A DNA stretch of 11,629 nt from Phycisphaerae bacterium (GTDB taxonomy: Bacteria > Planctomycetota > Phycisphaerae > Phycisphaerales > Phycisphaeraceae): positions 1 through 11,629 of the forward strand of contig NZCH01000080.1 of NCBI GenBank assembly GCA_002688155.1, in the 5' to 3' direction. Shown piece after piece: positions 6,279 through 11,629 of this stretch. Positions within the stretch are counted from its first letter, which is position 1; every line of letters begins with the position of its first letter. Below the pieces are notes generated by a model, which made no database searches, was not told where the DNA came from, and saw only the letters and a list, made by a program, of their open reading frames with translations. Both the position numbers and the translations under genes were made by a program.

Positions 6279-7289
6279 TCACTCCATCTCCGCGCCCATC
6301 CGCTTCATCAGCGTGTCAAAATGGTCCAGGGAGTAGAAATCGAGTGACATAGTGCCGGTACCTTTTTTTCGTCCTGGCCGAATGCGGACGCGCGTTTCCA
6401 GTTGCTGGCTGAGTTTTTGTTCCAGATCTTTGATGTGAGTGGGCGTGCGTGATGGTTGGCTCGCTGCCTGCGGGCCGCTGGCGGGGTCGTTGGACGCCGC
6501 CTTGCGGACAGCGGCCTCAACCTGGCGGACGGACCATTGGCGGGTGACGGCCTGTCTGGCGATCGTGAGCTGCTGTACAGCGTCACTGAGACCCGCGAGG
6601 GCCTTGGCTTGGCCGGCGGTCACCACGCCGTCGATGAGCAACTGCTGGACCTGTCCGTCAAGCTGGAGCAGACGCAGGGTGTTGGTGACTGTGCTTCGAT
6701 CGATGCCGACGAGTTGTGCGATCTGGTCGTGACTCATGCCAAATGTGGCGTGCAGGCGGTCAAACGCCGTGGCGCGCTCGATCGGATTCAGGTCTTCTCG
6801 ATGCAGGTTTTCGACCAGGGCAAGTTGCGCTCGCTGGGAATCGTCGAGGTCGCGCACGATCGCTGGGACCGACTCCAGCCCTGCGTGCCTGGCAGCGCGC
6901 CAGCGACGTTCACCTGCTACCAGCTCGTAGCGGGCTTGTCCTGGTGGCGAACTAAGCTCAGTAACTAAAATTGGCTGCATCACACCAGCGGACTTGATCG
7001 AGGCCGAGAGTGATGCAATCGAGGACTCTTGAAACTGCGTGCGAGGCTGGTGCCGATTAGGCTGGATTTCGCTGATCGGCAGGTGATGGAGCGCCACCGG
7101 ATTGCTGCCCGCGTTCTCGGCGACGGCCAAGGCTTGGGGTTCGTTGTCCGAGTCAGTTGCTGCGGGGGCTGGTTTTGTCGTCTCCAGTGTCGTGCCGTGA
7201 ACAGGCTCAACAGCAACCGATTGCCCCATAAGGGCGCTGAGTCCCCTTCCCAAACGCGGACGTCGCTTCTGAGAACCCTGATCGGCCAT
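6279..7289 (-). CDS. parB: Chromosome-partitioning protein ParB (Spo0J family)
   Basis: A 336-residue ParB of usual length. The N-terminal RRPRLGRGLSALMG (9-22) is the ParA-contacting motif. The ParB/Srx domain carries PRTQF (82-86), IKSAGVMQPILV (98-109), GERRWRAARHAG (126-137; CTP-binding) and ENLHREDLNPIERA (160-173). The helix-turn-helix is DQIAQLVGIDRSTVTNTLRL (188-207), the parS reader. A Pro/Ser/Ala-rich linker (265-285) leads to the C-terminal dimerisation region (IKDLEQKLSQQLETRVRI, GTGTMSLDFYSLDHFDTLMK). ParB binds parS, closes as a CTP-dependent clamp and spreads to organise the origin region for ParA. Start ATG 7289 has GGGAGG seven to eight bases upstream. A parS site and promoter lie just upstream. 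No parA is adjacent, though the ParA-contact motif is intact, so a partner should be encoded elsewhere. Confidence 0.96.
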   Translation of the reverse strand: MADQGSQKRRPRLGRGLSALMGQSVAVEPVHGTTLETTKPAPAATDSDNEPQALAVAENAGSNPVALHHLPISEIQPNRHQPRTQFQESSIASLSASIKSAGVMQPILVTELSSPPGQARYELVAGERRWRAARHAGLESVPAIVRDLDDSQRAQLALVENLHREDLNPIERATAFDRLHATFGMSHDQIAQLVGIDRSTVTNTLRLLQLDGQVQQLLIDGVVTAGQAKALAGLSDAVQQLTIARQAVTRQWSVRQVEAAVRKAASNDPASGPQAASQPSRTPTHIKDLEQKLSQQLETRVRIRPGRKKGTGTMSLDFYSLDHFDTLMKRMGAEME

Positions 7290-7332
7290 GGAAACACCTC
7301 CCAGTTCGGCACGTGATGGGTCAAGTGTGGCA

Positions 7333-7361
7333 AGTGTACCAACCAGTGAGTTATTTCACAA
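7333..7361 (-). promoter_or_regulatory. Candidate sigma70-type promoter of parB
   Basis: On the minus strand TTGTGA is followed after 17 bases by TACACT; each box matches four of six consensus bases. Predicted transcription start near 7326 leaves a leader of about 37 bases with GGGAGG before ATG 7289. The parS site ends only three bases upstream of the -35 box, so ParB loading could repress its own gene; that is inference. Confidence 0.45.
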
Positions 7362-7364
7362 GCG

Positions 7365-7380
7365 TGTTCCACGTGGAACG
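7365..7380. promoter_or_regulatory. parS: parS centromere site
   Basis: TGTTCCACGTGGAACG matches the bacterial parS consensus TGTTYCACGTGRAACA at 15 of 16 positions, with a perfect 14-base palindromic core (7366-7379). It lies 75 bases upstream of the parB start, a common place for origin-proximal parS. It should be the ParB loading site. Confidence 0.88.
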
Positions 7381-7531
7381 CTTCACGGGGTTTCGGATAT
7401 CCGGTTCTTCGGCTGATCGTCAGAATGATCCACTCTCTGGGTGCGCAGAGAATACAGGGGTTAAGCTATCCAAGTCAGAATGCGAGAGAGCGAGCAGCGC
7501 AATGTTCAAATCGCGCAATCACGTGTCACGT

Positions 7532-7547
7532 GGAACGCGACCCCAAT
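7532..7547. promoter_or_regulatory. Degenerate second parS-like site
   Basis: CGTGTCACGTGGAACG matches the same parS consensus at 13 of 16 positions; the right half-site is identical to that of the main site while the left half is poor. An overlapping CACGTG lies at 7530. It may be a weak or decayed parS. Confidence 0.4.
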
Positions 7548-7819
7548 CATGATTCAAGAATGATTGCGAAAACGACAGGCTGGCCAAGAAACCAGGCGGT
7601 TAGATCGACCACGTGACGGCCCACCCAAGCGAACAGTGTTCATCAGCCAGTGATCGTTGTTCTCATGGCAGTACGTCCAATAAGTGTATGTTGAGAAACA
7701 CTTTACGGATTTATCTGCGAGGACGATGATCGCCGTTCCCAATCTTGTGAGCCGCGCTCATCGCAGCGGTGCAGTCAAGTAGCGCTTCGGTTTTCCCCGA
7801 TAAGACGTTCGGAACCACC

Positions 7820-8638
7820 ATGACCGCCAGCCCAGTACCGCCACATCCTGATCAGCTCGCGCGCGTCGAGCACCTGCTTGGACATTTCGAGCAACTCGAA
7901 GCGCAGCTCGATCAGGTGCGCGAAGGGCTTACCCATTCGCATCGATTGGCCACCCTTGGCACGATCGCTTCGATCATCGCACACGAGTACAACAACATCC
8001 TCACGCCGATGATCAGCTACGCGCAGCTTGCGCAGGCGAAACCGGACGACGTTGATCTTCAACGCAAAGCCATCGAGCGATCGCTGTCGGGCGCATTGCG
8101 GGCGGCAAAGATCTCGTCGTCGCTGCTTGGATTTGCGCGCGAGGCGGACGAACAGCACGCGGCCATGCTGCCTGCCGTCATCGACGAAACGGTTGGGTGC
8201 ATGGCCCGCGAGCCTCAAAAGGACGGCATCACACTGCACGTGGACGTGCCTGAGATCCAGGTGGCGATGTCGCCTCTGAACCTTCAGCAGGTGTTGCTCA
8301 ACCTGATGCTCAACGCACGTAAGGCAATGCTGCGCGGCGGCGGCGATCTGTCGATCACGGGTACCGTCAAAGGATCGCTCGTTTACATTCACATAGCCGA
8401 CACCGGTCCGGGCATTCCTGACGAGATTCACGATCGACTGTTTGAGCCGTTCGTCACGCAGAAGCTCGACACCGCGAGCAACTCCCACGAGCGCAAAGGG
8501 ACAGGACTTGGGTTGTGCGTGTGCCGTGAACTGGTGCACGCCGCGGGCGGAACGATCACGTTCGAGACCGAGCCCAACAAGGGCACCATCTTTCACATCA
8601 CGATTCCGCTGGCGGATGACCTGTTCGAAACGACATAA
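7820..8638 (+). CDS. Soluble sensor histidine kinase (HisKA + HATPase_c)
   Basis: A 272-residue cytoplasmic histidine kinase. A short helical, coiled-coil-like region (12-40) precedes the dimerisation/phosphoacceptor helix LATLGTIASIIAHEYNNILT with phospho-His H55 in AHEYNN. The ATP-binding domain has the N box (LQQVLLNLMLNARKAM; N161, N165), G1 box DTGPGIP (194-200), F box LFEPF (207-211) and G2 box KGTGLGL (226-232). All catalytic residues are present. There is no transmembrane segment and no recognisable PAS or GAF sensor domain, so input must come through the short N-terminus or a partner. No response regulator is next to it, making it an orphan in this window. A GTG at 7769 would add 17 residues; ATG 7820 was preferred, though neither has a strong ribosome site. 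The AHEYNN form resembles NtrB-like kinases. Confidence 0.9.
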   Translation: MTASPVPPHPDQLARVEHLLGHFEQLEAQLDQVREGLTHSHRLATLGTIASIIAHEYNNILTPMISYAQLAQAKPDDVDLQRKAIERSLSGALRAAKISSSLLGFAREADEQHAAMLPAVIDETVGCMAREPQKDGITLHVDVPEIQVAMSPLNLQQVLLNLMLNARKAMLRGGGDLSITGTVKGSLVYIHIADTGPGIPDEIHDRLFEPFVTQKLDTASNSHERKGTGLGLCVCRELVHAAGGTITFETEPNKGTIFHITIPLADDLFETT

Positions 8639-8660
8639 CGCACTGCCGGGCCAGACGAGT

Positions 8661-8819
8661 TTACAACTGGCCATGCGTCAAGCGCTGTCCGACCCAGCGG
8701 CGGCCGTCGAGGTCGGCGATGACGTTCATCGCTCGTGAACCCGTTTGCCCGTTGGCAGGCACAACACGTGCTGTGAAACCGCGTTGTGCCCACTTTTTCA
8801 ACAGCGCTTCACCGCACAT
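8661..8819 (-). CDS. Possible small protein (52 aa), convergent with the kinase
   Basis: A minus-strand ORF in the gap between the kinase and the nucleotidyltransferase, reading MCGEALLKKWAQRGFTARVV, then NGQTGSRAMNVIADLDGRRW, VGQRLTHGQL, and ending 22 bases from the kinase stop. The last 22 codons end almost always in G or C, as in the genuine genes here; the first 30 do not show this strongly. The start ATG 8819 has only a weak TAGG about nine bases upstream. The same frame stays open further upstream antisense to the nucleotidyltransferase, which is probably a shadow. It also overlaps a candidate plus-strand promoter. I do not recognise the family; the ORF may be real, a relic, or chance. 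Confidence 0.35.
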   Translation of the reverse strand: MCGEALLKKWAQRGFTARVVPANGQTGSRAMNVIADLDGRRWVGQRLTHGQL

Positions 8820-8836
8820 ACGCGTTCGCCTAGAAT
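8808..8836 (+). promoter_or_regulatory. Candidate promoter of the CCA-type nucleotidyltransferase
   Basis: TTCACC is followed after exactly 17 bases by TAGAAT (four and five of six consensus matches). Transcription would begin near 8843, giving a leader of about 64 or 136 bases depending on which start codon is used. Prediction from sequence only. Confidence 0.4.
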
Positions 8837-8978
8837 TGAGGTGTGCTACACTTGACACCGTCGGTGGCGGCGCCGAGGAGTGTCGTGAATTGGCTGGAGT
8901 AGACGTTTGAGCGGTCACCAAGCGGCCGAGGATTTTGGCGATGACTCTGGCCGGTTCCCGGCCGAGCAGGGTATGCGC

Positions 8979-10466
8979 ATGTCCGAGCACACGCCACGCG
9001 AGGCGGCGCTGAAGATCATTTACATGCTGCAGAAGCACGACCACGTCGCGTACCTCGCGGGTGGTTGCGTGCGCGATCGTGTCATGGGACTTGAGCCCAA
9101 GGACCATGACATTGCGACCGACGCGCACCCGGAGCGTATCCGCGAGCTTATTCCCAATAGTCAATTTATTGGCGAAGCATTCGGTGTTGTGCTCGTTCGC
9201 ATGTACGGGTACGTAATCGAAGTGGCGACGTTTCGCAGCGAGTCGGGCTACAGCGATCACCGACACCCGGACCATGTCGATTTTACCGACGCGCGCACTG
9301 ACGCGATGCGTCGCGACTTTACGATCAACGGTTTGTTCGAGAACCCATTCGTCGAGGATGATGAACCGGCGGTGATTGATTTCGTGGGTGGTCAGGCGGA
9401 CATCAACGGGAAGGTGATTCGTGCGATTGGTCAACCGATTGAGCGCATTCGCGAAGACGCGCTGCGCATGTTGCGTGCGGTGCGTTTCGCCGCGCGGTTG
9501 GGGTTTGAAATTGAGCCGCGCACGGCGCGCGCGATCCAGGGCGTGACCGACGAACTGGCGCACATCAGCCGTGAGCGTATTGGGCAGGAGGTCAAGTGGT
9601 CGCTGACCGGTCCCAGGCCGGTGATGGTCGTGCAATTAATCCAGCACCTGAAGCTCGACAATCCGACGCTGCTGGAGCGCTCGTTCCGCGGCGAGACGCC
9701 AACGGTTAAGCATCTGAACCCGAACCCACCCTACGGCACGGCTTTGGGCGCGTGGCTGATCGATCGTCATCTGTCAGCGCGCGGTGAATCGATCACGCTA
9801 CTACTCGAATCAATGAGAGACGGTCGCGACAAGAAGAAGGGCAAAGCGAATTCGGAGGCCCAGGAGCAACCACGATCCGGTGGTTGGTTTTCGGGGCGCT
9901 CGTCACGGGCGTCATCGCACCGGCGCCGGTCATCGCACCGGCGGTCCGCCGCTGGTGGCTGGTTTGGCCTCGCGGATTCGGCGTCGGGAGAGGCCGGACG
10001 CGTGCAGCGCCTCTCGTGGTCGCTCAACCGGCTGATCGGGGAAAGGCTCAACGACATCCTGCACGGGTGGCGGCAGGCGCTTTGTCTTAGCAACGATGAC
10101 ACCGAGGCGCTGCGTATGTCGGTGACACTGTTGCCGGGTTTGCTCGAGTGGCGATCGTTGTCGGTCGCGAACCGCAAGCGGCTGCTTGCGCAGGGATATT
10201 GGTCGCAGGCGTGGCTGCTGTTGCAGGCGCTGCGCTACTGGCCGGGTGTGTCGACGTTGATTGAACCGATCGAGCGCGACTCGGTTCGATACTACGACGA
10301 AGGCATCGCACCGCCGCCGCTGGTGACCGGCGACGCTCTGGTCGCGCTGGGTTATGTGCCCGGCCCTGGATTTGGTCGTGTGCTTGAAATGGTTTACGAC
10401 GCCCAGCTCGACGGCCTGGTCACGACGCAGGAACAGGCGCTCGCCTGGGCGCAGCGACGGTTGTAG
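8979..10466 (+). CDS. Class II tRNA nucleotidyltransferase / poly(A) polymerase family (CCA-adding enzyme)
   Basis: A 495-residue enzyme. The nucleotidyltransferase core has LAGGCVRDRVMGLEPKDHDI (26-45; GG motif plus metal-binding DHD, D42/D44), then motif B RRDFTINGLF (111-120), DFVGGQADINGKVIRAIG (134-151) and the nucleotide-selecting helix IREDALRMLRAVRFAARLGF (157-176), and RERIGQEVKWSL (198-209). These are the motifs of class II CCA-adding and poly(A) enzymes, which use CTP/ATP on tRNA 3' ends or RNA; which of the two it is cannot be told by eye. Residues about 280-345 are an odd Lys/Arg/Ser/Gly-rich insertion with two GGWF copies (301, 326) and a doubled Ser-His-Arg-Arg unit. The C-terminal helical region is longer than in short CCA enzymes. 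ATG 8979 has AGGG seven bases upstream; a TTG at 8907 with GGAG seven bases before it is a serious alternative adding 24 residues. Confidence 0.88.
   Translation: MSEHTPREAALKIIYMLQKHDHVAYLAGGCVRDRVMGLEPKDHDIATDAHPERIRELIPNSQFIGEAFGVVLVRMYGYVIEVATFRSESGYSDHRHPDHVDFTDARTDAMRRDFTINGLFENPFVEDDEPAVIDFVGGQADINGKVIRAIGQPIERIREDALRMLRAVRFAARLGFEIEPRTARAIQGVTDELAHISRERIGQEVKWSLTGPRPVMVVQLIQHLKLDNPTLLERSFRGETPTVKHLNPNPPYGTALGAWLIDRHLSARGESITLLLESMRDGRDKKKGKANSEAQEQPRSGGWFSGRSSRASSHRRRSSHRRSAAGGWFGLADSASGEAGRVQRLSWSLNRLIGERLNDILHGWRQALCLSNDDTEALRMSVTLLPGLLEWRSLSVANRKRLLAQGYWSQAWLLLQALRYWPGVSTLIEPIERDSVRYYDEGIAPPPLVTGDALVALGYVPGPGFGRVLEMVYDAQLDGLVTTQEQALAWAQRRL
9911..9946 (+). repeat. 18-bp tandem repeat inside the nucleotidyltransferase insertion
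   Basis: GTCATCGCACCGGCG occurs at 9911-9925 and again at 9929-9943, a period of 18 bases, coding for a repeated six-residue Ser-His-Arg-rich unit. It keeps the reading frame. Two copies only; it points to local slippage expansion of the insertion. Confidence 0.7.
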
Positions 10467-10563
10467 TGCGGGTGCCGACGGACCCACACTGCTGAAGCGG
10501 GCAGGTGGGGAGCGATCGGAACTTTTCACGATCCGCCACCCGTTGTTCATCGAGCGGAAAATC

Positions 10564-10597
10564 GTCGGACGCGAACCCGATACAATCGCGGTCCGAC
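10564..10597 (+). promoter_or_regulatory. Inverted repeat abutting the DedA start codon
   Basis: GTCGGAC (10564-10570) and GTCCGAC (10591-10597) are perfect 7-base inverted arms; inner GCG/CGC can also pair. The right arm ends at the base before ATG 10598, and a -10-like TACAAT (10581-10586) sits in the loop. As DNA it could be an operator over the promoter; as RNA it would hide the initiation region. No good -35 box was found. Confidence 0.45.
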
Positions 10598-11206
10598 ATG
10601 GAACCATGGGTCGAAGAGTTTGCGTACGTAGGCGTGGCGATCGTACTTCTCGCCAGCGGGTTTGGCCTGCCGATACCGGAAGACTTGCCTTTGATCACGG
10701 GTGGTTACCTGGCGGGCACGGGTCGGGCTGACCCAACCATCATGGTCATCGTCGCGTTCCTTTCGGTCATGGGCGGCGATGGCATCGTGTACGCGCTTGG
10801 CCGACTGTACGGATTCCAACTGATGCGCATCCGGTTCGTGCGCATGTTTCTGAGCAAGAAGCGCGTGGAGAGGGCCGAGCAACTGTTTCACAAGCATGGT
10901 GGTAAAACGCTTTTCGTAGCGCGGTTTCTTCCGGGACTGCGCGCAGCGACGTTCTTCATTGCCGGCACGTTTCGTATTTCGTATTGGAAGTTCCTGTTCT
11001 TCGATGGGACCGCTGCGCTGATCAGCGTGCCGCTGATCGTGCTGCTGGCGTGGTTTTTTGCCGACCAGATCGACCAGGTGCGGCACTGGAGCAGAACGGC
11101 ACAGTTTCTGCTGGGCATGGTCGTGCTGTCGGCCGTACTCTGTTATTTCGCGGTCAAACTCTACCGCGGGTACCGCCGCCGGCGGGCGTTGGAGTCGCGA
11201 AAGTAA
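10598..11206 (+). CDS. DedA/SNARE-associated (VTT domain) membrane protein
   Basis: A 202-residue inner-membrane protein. Segment GVAIVLLASGFGLPIPEDLP (12-31) carries the family's acidic re-entrant motif (E28, D29), followed by TGGYLAG, IVAFLSVMGGDGIVYALGRL (51-70; D61) and the conserved FHKHGGKTLFVARFLPGLRA (97-116; R109, PG-x-R115). Further membrane spans are ATFFIAGTF, FDGTAALISVPLIVLLAWFF and FLLGMVVLSAVLCYFAVKLY, ending in a basic cytoplasmic tail (RGYRRRRALESRK). DedA proteins are linked to undecaprenyl phosphate or phospholipid flipping and membrane homeostasis; the exact substrate here is unknown. Start ATG 10598 fits the family N-terminus; the frame open to 10505 gives a non-hydrophobic leader and was not used. 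No clear ribosome site precedes it, and an inverted repeat abuts the start. It lies 131 bases after the nucleotidyltransferase gene. Confidence 0.9.
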   Translation: MEPWVEEFAYVGVAIVLLASGFGLPIPEDLPLITGGYLAGTGRADPTIMVIVAFLSVMGGDGIVYALGRLYGFQLMRIRFVRMFLSKKRVERAEQLFHKHGGKTLFVARFLPGLRAATFFIAGTFRISYWKFLFFDGTAALISVPLIVLLAWFFADQIDQVRHWSRTAQFLLGMVVLSAVLCYFAVKLYRGYRRRRALESRK

Positions 11207-11351
11207 ATCCGCCACGCAATTTTTGCCTCGATGACGCGGTTCGGCCGATAGTCAGCCACTGGGCAACGAGTCATCAGCACACGGTGGATCCCGTTCTGGG
11301 TGCATGGCCGACCTGCCAGATCCCGCTATACGCCAGAGCAAGGAGGCTCGC

Positions 11352-11629
11352 ATGCATCAATCATTCGTTCAACGGTCTGTGTTCCTGTTCGCGCTGACGT
11401 TGCTGATCGCGGCGGCCGGCTGTGCAGTGTTCAACCGCGACCCGCACACGCGCGCGATCTTCACCAGCGGCGATCTGCAAGTCATTCGGCCGACCACACC
11501 CAGGCAGGGCGTGGCCGCGGCGGTCAAGGCGATGGACGATCTGCAATTCGGCATCGTGTCCAAACAGGCGGACCACGAGCAGGGCCAGGTCAAGGCGCGC
11601 ACGCCCAGCGACCGCAGGATCGTCGTTAA
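11352..11629 (+). CDS. Small lipoprotein, N-terminal part (cut by window end), DUF3568-like
   Basis: The first 92 residues of a lipoprotein. ATG 11352 has AGGAGG five bases upstream. The signal peptide is MHQSFVQRSVFLFALTLLIA followed by lipobox AAGC, lipidated at Cys24. The mature part reads VIRPTTPRQGVAAAVKAMDD, LQFGIVSKQADHEQGQVKAR. The order of an amphipathic helix with a 'DDL-x-F-x-I' strand, then 'AD..QG.VKART', resembles the small DUF3568 lipoproteins of unknown function; this is by pattern only. The stop lies outside the window. The 145-base gap before it shows no gene or clear promoter. Confidence 0.75.
   Translation, partial: MHQSFVQRSVFLFALTLLIAAAGCAVFNRDPHTRAIFTSGDLQVIRPTTPRQGVAAAVKAMDDLQFGIVSKQADHEQGQVKARTPSDRRIVV

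Larger units (their letters stand above)
7290..7819. other. parB/histidine-kinase intergenic control region
   Basis: A 530-base divergent spacer with no supported gene. It holds the parB promoter, a near-consensus parS, and further CACGTG cores at 7310, 7530, 7537 and 7610. Small palindromes include CGGATATCCG (7394-7403) and AATCATGATT. Motifs of a ParA Walker box were looked for in the flanking sequence and not found. No convincing promoter was found for the kinase. Confidence 0.65.

Noticed and set aside
7356..7361. Possible DnaA box (TTATTTCACA nearby at 7351-7360)
   Set aside because: It has one base too many for TTATNCACA and is single, so no origin claim is made.
7554..7742. 62-codon minus-strand frame near the kinase promoter region
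   Set aside because: TTG start, no ribosome site, crosses the intergenic control region.
8719..8910. 63-codon plus-strand ORF with GAGG before its ATG
   Set aside because: Poor codon bias and Cys/Arg-rich sequence; the opposite strand looks more coding here and a promoter lies inside it.
8661..9635. Full 324-codon minus-strand frame
   Set aside because: Most of it is antisense to the nucleotidyltransferase core; only its last 52 codons, outside that gene, were kept as a weak candidate.
9930..10607. 225-codon minus-strand frame
   Set aside because: Antisense to the nucleotidyltransferase end; Arg/Pro-rich shadow composition.
1..11629. CRISPR array, tRNA, rRNA or insertion sequence
   Set aside because: No regularly spaced repeats, tRNA-like cloverleaf, rRNA signature, transposase motif or terminal inverted repeats with target duplication were seen by eye.

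Overview
The window is a GC-rich bacterial chromosomal segment carrying housekeeping genes: ParB, RuvX/YqgF, a class II CCA/poly(A) nucleotidyltransferase and a DedA membrane protein. Lipoproteins and exported proteins with signal peptides indicate a diderm. The stand-alone MshEN domain, the SH3b surface protein and the gene mix would fit Planctomycetota (Phycisphaerae-like), but no 16S or phylogenetic marker was tested, so that placement is inference.

Left part (1-2280) looks accessory. On the minus strand, an NAD-dependent SDR epimerase/dehydrogenase is followed by an unrecognised 52-residue ORF and then by the start of a thiamine-pyrophosphate enzyme that runs off the window; they read as one operon. 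Across a 550-base decayed stretch on the plus strand lies a broken DegT/DnrJ/StrS-type aminotransferase: its own ribosome site and N-terminal third remain in one frame, with two internal stops and a foreign-looking tail. This may be the relic of a larger sugar or amino-sugar cluster.

Central part (2293-6278). RuvX (+) converges on a stand-alone MshEN/GspE N-terminal domain protein (-) with a complete first c-di-GMP-type motif. Upstream of it on the minus strand are an unknown lipoprotein and a secreted SH3b protein with a long acidic linker.

Chromosome segregation locus (6279-7400). parB (-) has a near-consensus parS site just upstream of its predicted promoter, and CACGTG cores cluster across the parB/kinase spacer. 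No parA is present in the window.

Right part (7820-11629, mostly +). A soluble orphan histidine kinase, a possible 52-residue minus-strand ORF in the next gap, a CCA-type nucleotidyltransferase with an unusual Arg/Ser-rich insertion, a DedA protein whose start codon abuts an inverted repeat, and the start of a small lipoprotein cut by the window end. No tRNA, rRNA, CRISPR array or insertion sequence was seen. I found no clear new multi-gene system; the best leads are the orphan parB/parS arrangement, the free-standing MshEN protein, the decayed aminotransferase and the small ORFs.
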